Assembly (NCBI RefSeq): GCF_000422785.1
Contig: NZ_KE383918.1
Location: forward strand, 217,748 to 281,747
Source of the DNA: Pseudovibrio exalbescens DSM 16456
GTDB taxonomy: Bacteria; Pseudomonadota; Alphaproteobacteria; Rhizobiales; Stappiaceae
Reading direction: 5' to 3'
Length of the DNA stretch: 64,000 bases
How positions within the stretch are numbered: position 1 is the first letter of the stretch; every line of letters starts with the position of its first letter. Below the pieces are notes generated by a model, which was not told the origin of the DNA, did no database searches, and worked only from the letters and a program-made list of their open reading frames with translations. The position numbers and the translations under genes are program-made. Below, piece after piece: positions 8,960 to 16,306 of this stretch.

Positions 8960-10548
8960 GCATGAACACACAAGGCCGCCCGACCGCACCGGGCACAGCG
9001 GACGCCCCCGTACATACCACGTTCACGGGCAACAAGGCGCTGAACATGGAAGAGCCGTTGATCTTCGAGATCGGCCGCACAGACATTTGTGGCGTTGACC
9101 TGGATGAACCGGAAAAGGTCGAGTTGCGGCTTGGCGGGCATGAACGCCTGAGCTCTCTGGAACTGCCGGCACTGTCTGAACCGGAAACCATGCGCCATTA
9201 TGTGCGTATGTCGCGCAACAACTACGCCATTGATAGCGGCTTGTATCCGCTTGGCTCCTGCACCATGAAGCACAATCCGCGTTTGAACGAGAAGATGGCT
9301 CGGGTTCCGGGGTTTGCCGATATTCACCCGCTTCAGCCGGTCTCGACCGTACCCGGCGCGTTTGAGCTGATTGCAGAACTTGCCGACTGGCTGATGAAAC
9401 TGACTGGAACAACAGCAGTTGCCATGAGCCCGAAAGCCGGCGCACACGGCGAACAATGCGGCATGATGGCCATCAAGAAGGCCATTATGGAAAAGGGCGA
9501 AGACCGGTCTATCGTGTTGGTGCCAGAAAGTGCACATGGCACCAATCCGGCAACAGCTGCATTGCTTGGCTTCAAGGTTGTGTCCATTCCCGCTCGTGAC
9601 AACGGCACCGTGGATCCCGCGGCAGTGATCGAAAAGATCAGGGAAAATGACGGCAAGGTTGCCGCATTGATGCTCACCAACCCGAACACCTGCGGCTTGT
9701 TTGAACCGGACATCATCGCCATTGCCGACGCTATTCATGAAGCCGGCGCCTATTTTTATTGTGATGGCGCAAACTTCAACGCCATCGTGGGCAAGGCCAA
9801 ACCGGGTGATCTGGGTGTTGATGCCATGCACATCAACCTTCACAAGACGTTCTCGACCCCCCATGGCGGGGGTGGCCCCGGTTCTGGTCCAGTTGTCTTG
9901 TCCGATCGACTGGCAGCTTACGCGCCGCTTCCCTTTATCCGGCAGGGTGATGGTGAACTGGAAGTGGTGGAAACAACCAGCCAACTTGATGAGGGCGAAA
10001 AGCCTTTCGGCCGCATGACGGCGTTTCATGGTCAGATGGGCATGTTTGTACGGGCGCTCAGCTACATGCTTTCCCACGGTTCTGACGGCCTGAAGCAAGC
10101 CTCGGAAGACGCGGTGCTCAATGCGAACTATGTCCGTGTCGGCCTTCAGGATTTGATGACTTTGCCCTATGGCGAGCACCCATGCATGCACGAGGTCTTG
10201 TTTGACGATAGCTTCCTGAAGGATACCGGCGTAACCACGCTCGACTTCGCCAAGGCGATGATCGATGAAGGCTATCATCCGATGACGATGTACTTCCCGT
10301 TGGTCGTTCACGGCGCCATGCTTATCGAGCCAACCGAGTCAGAGAGCCGGGCATCCCTGGATCTGTTTGTTGCGACCCTGCGCGATCTTGTGATGAGCGC
10401 CCAGCAAGGGGACACTCAACGCTTTGAAGGGGCTCCGTACCTGGCGCCGCGCCGCCGTCTGGATGAAACACAAGCCGCTCGAAAGCCGATCCTGAAATGG
10501 ACGCCGCCATCACCGACAGATGTCGAACCGAAAGCGGCAGCAGAATAA
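8956..10548 (+). CDS. gcvPB: Glycine dehydrogenase (decarboxylating) subunit 2
   Basis: 530 residues; the PLP-binding half of the split P protein. The PLP lysine is K297 in MHINLHKTFSTPHGGGGPG. Other family stretches are SGLYPLGSCTMKHNPRLNE, AMSPKAGAHGEQCG, SAHGTNPATAA and LMLTNPNTCGLFE. The C-terminus has a longer tail (Arg-rich, then KPILKWTPPSP and an acidic end) than compact homologues. The ATG overlaps the stop of the 113-aa gene, with GAGGA six bases upstream. It ends the gcv operon, with a terminator right behind it. Confidence 0.96.
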   Translation: MSMNTQGRPTAPGTADAPVHTTFTGNKALNMEEPLIFEIGRTDICGVDLDEPEKVELRLGGHERLSSLELPALSEPETMRHYVRMSRNNYAIDSGLYPLGSCTMKHNPRLNEKMARVPGFADIHPLQPVSTVPGAFELIAELADWLMKLTGTTAVAMSPKAGAHGEQCGMMAIKKAIMEKGEDRSIVLVPESAHGTNPATAALLGFKVVSIPARDNGTVDPAAVIEKIRENDGKVAALMLTNPNTCGLFEPDIIAIADAIHEAGAYFYCDGANFNAIVGKAKPGDLGVDAMHINLHKTFSTPHGGGGPGSGPVVLSDRLAAYAPLPFIRQGDGELEVVETTSQLDEGEKPFGRMTAFHGQMGMFVRALSYMLSHGSDGLKQASEDAVLNANYVRVGLQDLMTLPYGEHPCMHEVLFDDSFLKDTGVTTLDFAKAMIDEGYHPMTMYFPLVVHGAMLIEPTESESRASLDLFVATLRDLVMSAQQGDTQRFEGAPYLAPRRRLDETQAARKPILKWTPPSPTDVEPKAAAE

Positions 10549-10554
10549 AACCTG

Positions 10555-10586
10555 AAACCTCGGGGCTTGGTCTCCGGGGTTTTTTC
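10555..10586 (+). terminator. Rho-independent terminator of the gcv operon
   Basis: Immediately after gcvPB an 8-bp stem forms (10558-10565 with 10572-10579, including G-U pairs and a 6-base loop), followed by six or more T residues. Confidence 0.8.
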
Positions 10587-10707
10587 GTGGGGCATCAGCG
10601 CGGCAAGCGGGTGTTTCGCAGGAAAGGGGCGCACCTCCACCTGTTTTGAAGGATGTTCCTCGCCCCCGCTCCACGTAACACTGGATCGTGTCAACGGGGG
10701 AGGTGGC

Positions 10708-11913
10708 ATGAGACAGGCACCCAAATGGCGACGCAGTATTCCCACATCCCGGCAACTTCGTTTCGCTGTGCAATCGCATCTGGCAAGTCGGTGGCCTTCG
10801 GTCGGGCAGGCCTTCAACTTTTTCCCTGCAGAAGCAACCCGGCAGGATCTTGAGCGCTCGCTCACACTGCGCTGGGTCGAAGAAAGTCACTGCTCACTAC
10901 CAGATGATCGTACCGCGTTTCTGGAAGCATTCGGTGCATTGGAACAGGCACGCTATCCATTGCCGATCACGCAAAAAGGACGTGCGGAAATAAGTGTCTA
11001 TCGGCTTGGACGGTGTTATGTATTGGGGCACAGCGGTGCCACAATACTGATACACAAGGGATTGCAACTCCAAAGCCTGGCTCACAACACCGCCAAGTTC
11101 AAACGCCTTCGAACACGCTCCATACAAGGCACTTGTATCAACAGACTGGGAATGCGCCGGGGGCATCGCCATTACTACCACTTCATGATGGACGGGTTGT
11201 TCCCCCTTATCAGGGCTTTGGAGAAACTGGGTACATGGTTTCCAAAGGTGACCTTGCTGGTGCGTCCGGATCTGGCCCCATTCCAACGCGCTGCTTATGC
11301 TCGGCTGCTCGCCATGTTTCCCCATGTTCAATTGGAAACGGTTGCTGACGATGAGCGCATTCACTGCGACGAGCTTTTACATATCGATGAGGCAATGAAC
11401 TGCGAGTATCGTGCGCCGGCCAGTGAACAGGCAATCGAAACCTTGAGCGGATTTTTCAATACGGCCTATGACTTGCCATCAACCGGTGCGCCGCGGCGAT
11501 GGCTCTACCTGTCTCGCGCCGATGCCAAGATCCGCCATATTCTGAACGAAGCGGAAATCATTCAGCATTTGAAGCCGTTTGGTTTTGAGGTGATTTGCCC
11601 CGGAAAAATGTCCCATCAGGACCAGATCAGGGTCTTTGCGGAAGCGCAATTGATTGTGGGAAGCCATGGGGCGGCCTTGTCCAACCTAGTCTTCACGCAA
11701 CCCGGACAGGCACATGTAGTTGAGTTGTTCGCATCGGACTATGTGCAGAGTGCTTACATGTGGCTCGCAACTCTGAAAGGTCAGCGCTACACGCCGATCC
11801 TGTGTGGGCCCAGCCAGACCCACCAACATTTTGATGTGCCAGAAGTCGCTATTTCCCGATTGATGGGAGTGGTGCAAAGAAAGGTCGATTCACAACAGGT
11901 GCCAGCTGGGTAG
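10708..11913 (+). CDS. Glycosyltransferase family 61 protein
   Basis: About 401 residues. The C-terminal half has the GT61/DUF563 signature: GHRHYYHFMMDGLFPLIRAL, RRWLYLSRADAKIRHILNE and, near the end, LIVGSHGAALSNLVFTQPG. Such enzymes add sugars such as xylose to protein or polysaccharide acceptors; the acceptor here is unknown. The ATG at 10708 has GGGGGAGG just upstream; the frame extends further 5' but without family resemblance. No signal peptide is seen, so it is probably cytoplasmic. It converges on a fucosyltransferase-like gene and overlaps its 3' end by 24 bases. With the next two genes it forms a glycan-decoration islet. Confidence 0.85.
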   Translation: MRQAPKWRRSIPTSRQLRFAVQSHLASRWPSVGQAFNFFPAEATRQDLERSLTLRWVEESHCSLPDDRTAFLEAFGALEQARYPLPITQKGRAEISVYRLGRCYVLGHSGATILIHKGLQLQSLAHNTAKFKRLRTRSIQGTCINRLGMRRGHRHYYHFMMDGLFPLIRALEKLGTWFPKVTLLVRPDLAPFQRAAYARLLAMFPHVQLETVADDERIHCDELLHIDEAMNCEYRAPASEQAIETLSGFFNTAYDLPSTGAPRRWLYLSRADAKIRHILNEAEIIQHLKPFGFEVICPGKMSHQDQIRVFAEAQLIVGSHGAALSNLVFTQPGQAHVVELFASDYVQSAYMWLATLKGQRYTPILCGPSQTHQHFDVPEVAISRLMGVVQRKVDSQQVPAG

Positions 11914-12813
11914 CATCAGGTGGTCGGCGCTCTTGTTGGCGGCTTTGAACCATTGAGCCGGCGCAACCACCCTCTTGGTGGGATTGGGGTTTAAAAACGC
12001 AGCCCACCAACTGAAGGAACTGTTGGCCATGATGGTGTGAGAGCACTGAGCCATCAAAACGAGATCTTCATGGTCTTTGCGGTCTGGGTCCGGCGACACG
12101 ATAGTCACGTTTGACGTGTTGCTGAAAAAGCCTGCGGCCCAATTCGGGTCGTCAGAAAAGACGAAATAGTGAGCGCTGGGCACAACCTCATCCATAAACT
12201 GTTTTGCTTTTTGGTAGTAGGCGGGGCTACACAGGCCGTAGTTGGCTAGGTTCTGTGGCTTCAAGTAGTCGCCGCGCCTGATATGGATCGCAATAGATGG
12301 CTCAGCATTGATACGTGACAGCAGGGCCTGCCGTGAAAGAGACAGGGGCCTTTTCAAACTCAGTTCCTTGCGCAGCGTGTTTTGAATGCTGAGCGGCACG
12401 AGTGCGCGTTGCCAATAACCGTCGAGATAACTGTTGGCGGAAATCCTGGGCATATCAGGCGTGCGGGCGAAGTCTTTTTCATGGACGCATCTGCTTTTGT
12501 AGAAGGGGTAGACCTTGCGCAGCAATTGGGCTGTGTTTCCAAACTCGCGCGCCGGCCACAAAACCCGGGCACAATCTGCGAGGTTGGCCAAGCCGCCAAC
12601 GCAGTTGAAGTGGCCAAGGACAAACTCCCGGTCGTGGTGCCGGTCGTAATCTGTCACATCAAACAGCAGCGCGCTGCCGGTCTCAAGCGCCGCCTTGCGG
12701 CCCATGGCGTATTGGAACAACTGATTGCCGACGCCACCTCGCAGGCGCAAGATGATGCACGCTCTCGGTTTGTGGCGCGGCCGCGCCGGGCGCGGATCCA
12801 CCGTTGTAGCCAT
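11890..12813 (-). CDS. Alpha-1,2-fucosyltransferase-like protein (GT11)
   Basis: About 307 residues. GT11 landmarks: LRGGVGNQLFQYAMGRKAA at residues 24-42, the donor-binding HIRRGDY at 177-183, FSDDPNWA, then MANSSFSWWAAFLNP near the C-terminus. Such enzymes move fucose (or a related deoxy sugar) from GDP-Fuc to galactose. I start at the ATG at 12813, which has GGGAGGAG upstream; the frame is open for 54 more codons with no family resemblance. It is paralogous to the next gene and in the same orientation, 85 bases downstream. Its last 24 bases overlap the convergent GT61 gene. No GDP-fucose synthesis genes are present nearby. Confidence 0.88.
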   Translation of the reverse strand: MATTVDPRPARPRHKPRACIILRLRGGVGNQLFQYAMGRKAALETGSALLFDVTDYDRHHDREFVLGHFNCVGGLANLADCARVLWPAREFGNTAQLLRKVYPFYKSRCVHEKDFARTPDMPRISANSYLDGYWQRALVPLSIQNTLRKELSLKRPLSLSRQALLSRINAEPSIAIHIRRGDYLKPQNLANYGLCSPAYYQKAKQFMDEVVPSAHYFVFSDDPNWAAGFFSNTSNVTIVSPDPDRKDHEDLVLMAQCSHTIMANSSFSWWAAFLNPNPTKRVVAPAQWFKAANKSADHLMLPSWHLL

Positions 12814-12898
12814 AAGCTCCTCCCTGCCTGGTCGCAGGATAGGCGTTTCGAATTCTCCCGTCCTCCGCCGGAAGGGTCTAGAGAAATATCGGGGCCGT

Positions 12899-13828
12899 TT
12901 ATAAACGGAGCCAGTTTGGGGGGAGCAAAGCTTCTTCATCGAGGGTGCCGTCCAAGAACCAGACGCGTGGTGCAATCACGATCTTGCGCGACGAGCGATT
13001 GAGGAAAGCGCCCCACCAACTGAAGGAGCTGTTGGCTGTAATAGCGTGTGTGCAGGCGGCCATCAGCAAGATGTCTTCATGATCTCGCCCATCCCCAAGA
13101 GGCGGTACGATTTGCACATGGCGGTTGCCCGCAAAATGGCGCTGGGCCCATTCCGGATCATCAGTGAAAACGAAAAAGGTATTCACTCCATGACGGCTGC
13201 GCAGCAAATCCATGGCCTCCCGATAGTACTCAGGCGAACAGGTGCCAAAGCGGGCTTGATGCTCGGTAAGCAGATAATCACCCCGGCGGATGTGAACTGC
13301 GGCACAGGGGCCCGAACGGATGGAGCGCAACAGGTGTCGGCGCTGCGGTGCCATGTCACCAGTCAGCCGCAGGTCTTGCCTCAAGGTGGCACCAAGGGCC
13401 TCCGCTGCGTACCGGTTCTGAAAAAAGCCGCTCAGATGATGGGGGCGCTGTGGCCTGAGGGATGGGGCAGTGTCTGGCAACGTCTCGACCGAAAAACGGT
13501 CTGCGTATCGGGGCAGAAAACGGCAACACAAACGAAACTTGTGCCCCCGCGCTTTCGAAGCTGGCCAAAGACAGTGATTCAAATCACGGGGTGACGCAGC
13601 GCGGGCGGCACACATGAAGAAAGGGAGAATGTTCGGGCAAGCCAGCTTGTCTTTCGGGTCTTGATAATAAAGCAGGTTGGCCCCAAGCCGAAGGGCAGCC
13701 AGCCGCCCGGCAGCGTATTGGAACAATTGATTGCCAGCGCGGCCCTGCAAGTGAAGCACAAGGCGCGGTGCGTGTGGTTCCGGGCGTGGTGCCGTGCTTG
13801 TGCCCGTGGAAAGCGGCGCCAATGCCAT
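12899..13828 (-). CDS. Alpha-1,2-fucosyltransferase-like protein (GT11), second copy
   Basis: About 309 residues. Same architecture as its neighbour: LQGRAGNQLFQYAAGRLAA near the N-terminus, VHIRRGDYLLTEHQARFGTCSPEYY, FTDDPEWAQRHF, and ITANSSFSWWGAFLNRSS. The two proteins differ through most of their length and align best in these blocks, so the duplication is old or the two were acquired separately. I prefer the ATG at 13828, nine bases after GGGAGG; an ATG at 13837 abuts that site. It probably heads a two-gene transcript. The substrate cannot be told from the sequence. Confidence 0.88.
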   Translation of the reverse strand: MALAPLSTGTSTAPRPEPHAPRLVLHLQGRAGNQLFQYAAGRLAALRLGANLLYYQDPKDKLACPNILPFFMCAARAASPRDLNHCLWPASKARGHKFRLCCRFLPRYADRFSVETLPDTAPSLRPQRPHHLSGFFQNRYAAEALGATLRQDLRLTGDMAPQRRHLLRSIRSGPCAAVHIRRGDYLLTEHQARFGTCSPEYYREAMDLLRSRHGVNTFFVFTDDPEWAQRHFAGNRHVQIVPPLGDGRDHEDILLMAACTHAITANSSFSWWGAFLNRSSRKIVIAPRVWFLDGTLDEEALLPPNWLRL

Positions 13829-14026
13829 GATCGTCATCCTCCCTTTGTCAGCCAGACGGTAAGCTGCGGTTGGTGGGCTGTCCGCCCGCGCAATCAAGGG
13901 GAGGCATCGCGTCTACGTATGGCTGCGTAGCGTAATGTGCTGCAACACAATTTCATTTGTCCAAATCCGCGCCGCGCACTAGGTTGCCCCTTGGGAGCCG
14001 GGAAGCAAGAAAAGGATAATCGACAC

Positions 14027-14695
14027 ATGATCGATGTGATCATTTGGGATTGCGATGGCTGCCTGATTGACAGCGAGCATCTGTCTGCCCAAGCCGAAGC
14101 TGAATGCCTGCGCGAAGTAGGGCTGGAGATTGATGCTCAGGGCGTCATCGATCGATTTACGGGCATGATGGGCCGTGATCTGTTTGTCGTACTGGAAAAG
14201 GAACTGGGCCGGGATGTGTCCGGCCACCCAGCCTTTGGCCAGCTTTATGAGCGCGTTTTCGAGATTTTCGAGCGCGAGTTGCAGCCTGTGACCGGAATTC
14301 ACGAAGCGCTGGCTGCACTCGACCCTGTGCCGATGGCCGTTGCGTCAGGTGCATCGCATCGTCACCTGAAGTTTGGGTTGTCCCATACCGGTCTATACGA
14401 TCGGTTCGAGGGGCGCATTGTCTCGGCGCAGGATGTCCCGCGCGGCAAACCTGCACCGGATGTGTTCCTGCGCGCTGCTGAAATCATGAATGTGGATCCT
14501 GCCCGTTGCCTTGTCATTGAGGACAGCCCGCGCGGCATGCAAGGGGCCCACGCTGCTGGCATGAAAAGCTTTGGTTTTACGGGCGCAACACATGGCGGTG
14601 CCAGGCTGCACAAGCAGCTTGAAGCAGAGAATCCGGCACTCATCTTTGATGACATGAGCCAGTTGCCGGGTCTTTTTACTAAATTTATTCAATAG
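14027..14695 (+). CDS. HAD-superfamily phosphatase (subfamily IA)
   Basis: About 222 residues. The catalytic DCDGCLIDSE is at residues 8-17, the threonine/serine motif is in PMAVASGASHRH, the lysine motif is PRGKPAPDVFLRAA, and the acidic motif is VIEDSPRGMQGAHAAGM. It resembles phosphoglycolate phosphatase or beta-phosphoglucomutase-like enzymes that hydrolyse small sugar phosphates; the substrate cannot be assigned. The ATG at 14027 lies 10 bases after AAGGA; the frame extends upstream without homology. It ends ~75 bases before the tyrS leader, and no terminator is seen between them. Confidence 0.9.
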   Translation: MIDVIIWDCDGCLIDSEHLSAQAEAECLREVGLEIDAQGVIDRFTGMMGRDLFVVLEKELGRDVSGHPAFGQLYERVFEIFERELQPVTGIHEALAALDPVPMAVASGASHRHLKFGLSHTGLYDRFEGRIVSAQDVPRGKPAPDVFLRAAEIMNVDPARCLVIEDSPRGMQGAHAAGMKSFGFTGATHGGARLHKQLEAENPALIFDDMSQLPGLFTKFIQ

Positions 14696-14732
14696 GTTAA
14701 GCGAATGAGGGTAGCGGCGAACCTAAAGTCTA

Positions 14733-14762
14733 TTGACTTTTCCTGAAATTCGTCGCTATCTC
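14733..14762 (+). promoter_or_regulatory. Predicted promoter of the tyrS leader transcript
   Basis: TTGACT at 14733-14738, a 17-base spacer, then CTATCT at 14756-14761. This fits the alphaproteobacterial sigma-70 pattern (TTGAC with CTAT-type -10). A start point ~7 bases past the -10 would fall at 14768-14769, on the A of the leader peptide ATG. Confidence 0.6.
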
Positions 14763-14768
14763 TTGCCC

Positions 14769-14852
14769 ATGAGCAAGATGCAGTCGATCCTCAGCACGGT
14801 TTATTATTACGCAAGCCACATATCTGCGGCTTGTGTTCGCCCGTGCTCATGA
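14769..14852 (+). CDS. Putative tyrosine leader peptide (27 aa) of tyrS
   Basis: A short reading frame of 27 codons ending in TGA. Codons 12-14 are TAT TAT TAC (14802-14810), three tyrosines in a row, directly upstream of tyrS. No Shine-Dalgarno precedes the ATG, but the predicted promoter would start the transcript at or next to that ATG, so it may be leaderless, as reported for the trp leader of Sinorhizobium. A second in-frame ATG lies at 14778. The Tyr codons end exactly where strand 1 of the attenuator begins. Its likely role is to sense charged tRNA-Tyr by ribosome stalling. The name tyrL would be natural, but I know of no established usage. Confidence 0.75.
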   Translation: MSKMQSILSTVYYYASHISAACVRPCS

Positions 14853-14905
14853 CAAAAAGCATCAACTGAACATCAAAGCCGCCGCCAGGCGGCTTGTTCA
14901 TTTTT
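14809..14905 (+). promoter_or_regulatory. Putative transcription attenuator controlling tyrS
   Basis: Four segments give alternative structures. 1:2 hairpin: 14809-14817 with 14828-14836 (9 pairs, one G-U, 10-base loop). 2:3 antiterminator: 14826-14832 with 14876-14882 (7 pairs), extended by 14834-14838 with 14868-14872 (5 pairs). 3:4 terminator: 14876-14883 with 14888-14895 (8 perfect pairs, GCCA loop), followed by GTTCATTTTT. The Tyr codons abut strand 1. A ribosome stalled there would mask strand 1 and free strand 2 to pair with 3 (readthrough); a ribosome reaching the stop at 14850-14852 would disturb 2:3 and allow 3:4 (termination). Confidence 0.78.
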
Positions 14906-14936
14906 GGGCCCCTGTGCGGCAACAGGAGACCTGAAA

Positions 14937-16211
14937 ATGACTATTCATGCAACTATCGATACCACACGCAATTTCCGCCCCAAATCGGAAGCACTCGCGC
15001 TTCTCATAGAGCGCGGGTTCCTGCACCAATGTACGGATCTGGAGGCATTGGATGCCAAGCTTGTGGAAGGGCGTGTCACTGCCTACGCTGGCTTTGACGC
15101 CACTGCTGATAGCCTCCATGTGGGGCATCTGTTGCCGCTCATGGCCATGCGGTGGTTGCAGAAGCTGGATCACAAGCCAATTCTGTTGATTGGGGGTGGT
15201 ACCACCCGCATCGGTGATCCCAGTTTCCGCACAGAAAGCCGCCCCATGCTGGATGATGCCGCGATTGAGCGCAACTTGCGCGGCATTCGTGACACGGTTG
15301 AGCGCCTCTTTGATCTTTCAGAGGGGGAGGGGCGCATGGTCAATAACGCCGAATGGTTGGATGAGTTCCGCTTTCTTGAGTTCCTCAGAGACTTCGGGAC
15401 CCACTTCACCGTGAACCGGATGATGACTTTCGACAGTGTACGCTCTCGGCTGGATGCTCAACAACCGCTGTCCGTGTTGGAGTTCTGCTACATGATGCTG
15501 CAAGCGGTTGATTTTGTAGAGCTGAACAAACGCTTTGACTGCACCCTTCAGATTGGTGGCTCTGATCAGTGGGGCAACATCGTCAATGGGGTTGATCTGG
15601 GTCGCCGCTCGGGCAACCAGCTGTTTGGCTTCACTTTGCCACTGCTGACCACTGCCTCGGGTGCCAAAATGGGAAAAACAGCCGACGGAGCGGTTTGGCT
15701 CAACCCCAGCCGCCTGTCCAGTTTCGACTTCTGGCAGTTCTGGCGTAACACGGCAGATGCTGATGTTGTGCGCTTCCTCAAGCTGTTTACCGATTTGCCG
15801 CTCTCCGAAATTGATCGGTTGGCTCGTCTGGAGGGGCAAGAGGTCAACGAAGCCAAGAAAATTCTGGCCACGCAAGTCACCAGCATTGTTCACGGGCCGG
15901 AGGCCGCTCGCGCTGCGATGGAGCAGGGTGAGGCTTTGTTTTCTGGCAAGGAGGATGGCACACAGCCAACCCATGTCTTGTCCGCAGACCTGCTGGATGG
16001 ATCCTTGGGGCTTCTTTCATTGCTGGTGAGGCTCGGCTTTGCTGGGTCCAACAGCGAGGCTCGCCGTCTTGTTCAGGGCAACAGCGTGCGCGTTAACGGG
16101 GAGTTGGAAACTGATGATCGACGCCAGCTTACCCGCAACGATACGCGGGAGGATCGCACTCTTTCCATCGCCGTAGGGCGCAAACGCAAGGCCCTTGTTC
16201 AGTTTGGGTAG
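14937..16211 (+). CDS. tyrS: Tyrosyl-tRNA synthetase
   Basis: About 424 residues. It charges tRNA-Tyr. Class I signatures: HVGHLLPL (HIGH equivalent) and KMGKT in TTASGAKMGKTADGAVWLNP (KMSKS equivalent); tyrosine-pocket stretch YAGFDATADSLHVGH and the QIGGSDQWGNI block. The C-terminus has the S4-like RNA-binding domain (LLVRLGFAGSNSEARRLVQG, VRVNGE). The ATG at 14937 has AGGAG eight bases upstream. It stands alone, 32 bases after the predicted attenuator terminator, which fits dedicated control by tyrosine supply. Confidence 0.97.
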   Translation: MTIHATIDTTRNFRPKSEALALLIERGFLHQCTDLEALDAKLVEGRVTAYAGFDATADSLHVGHLLPLMAMRWLQKLDHKPILLIGGGTTRIGDPSFRTESRPMLDDAAIERNLRGIRDTVERLFDLSEGEGRMVNNAEWLDEFRFLEFLRDFGTHFTVNRMMTFDSVRSRLDAQQPLSVLEFCYMMLQAVDFVELNKRFDCTLQIGGSDQWGNIVNGVDLGRRSGNQLFGFTLPLLTTASGAKMGKTADGAVWLNPSRLSSFDFWQFWRNTADADVVRFLKLFTDLPLSEIDRLARLEGQEVNEAKKILATQVTSIVHGPEAARAAMEQGEALFSGKEDGTQPTHVLSADLLDGSLGLLSLLVRLGFAGSNSEARRLVQGNSVRVNGELETDDRRQLTRNDTREDRTLSIAVGRKRKALVQFG

Positions 16212-16239
16212 ACGCGTGTGCCAATTTTGACACCAGCCA

Positions 16240-16275
16240 CAACGTCATCCCCGCTTTCAAGCGGGGATGACGTTG
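16240..16275 (+). repeat. 36-bp perfect inverted repeat after tyrS
   Basis: A 17-base arm (16240-16256) is followed by TC and its exact complement (16259-16275). It contains the GTCATCCCCGC core typical of interspersed palindromes in alphaproteobacterial genomes. There is no T-tract, so it is a poor terminator by itself but could stop or protect transcripts from both sides (tyrS and the minus-strand gene that follows). I noticed no second copy in the window. Confidence 0.8.
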
Positions 16276-16306
16276 CAAGGGCACAAGTACGGGCGCTGTT
16301 CTTCAA

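Noticed and set aside
8809-10311. 500-codon open frame on the minus strand across the 113-aa gene and gcvPB
   Set aside because: Exact antisense of well-supported genes; composition follows from their codon bias and the protein resembles nothing.
14696-14936. T-box element for tyrS
   Set aside because: None of the conserved T-box sequence is present, and the organism is not a Gram-positive; the Tyr-codon leader explains the structure better.
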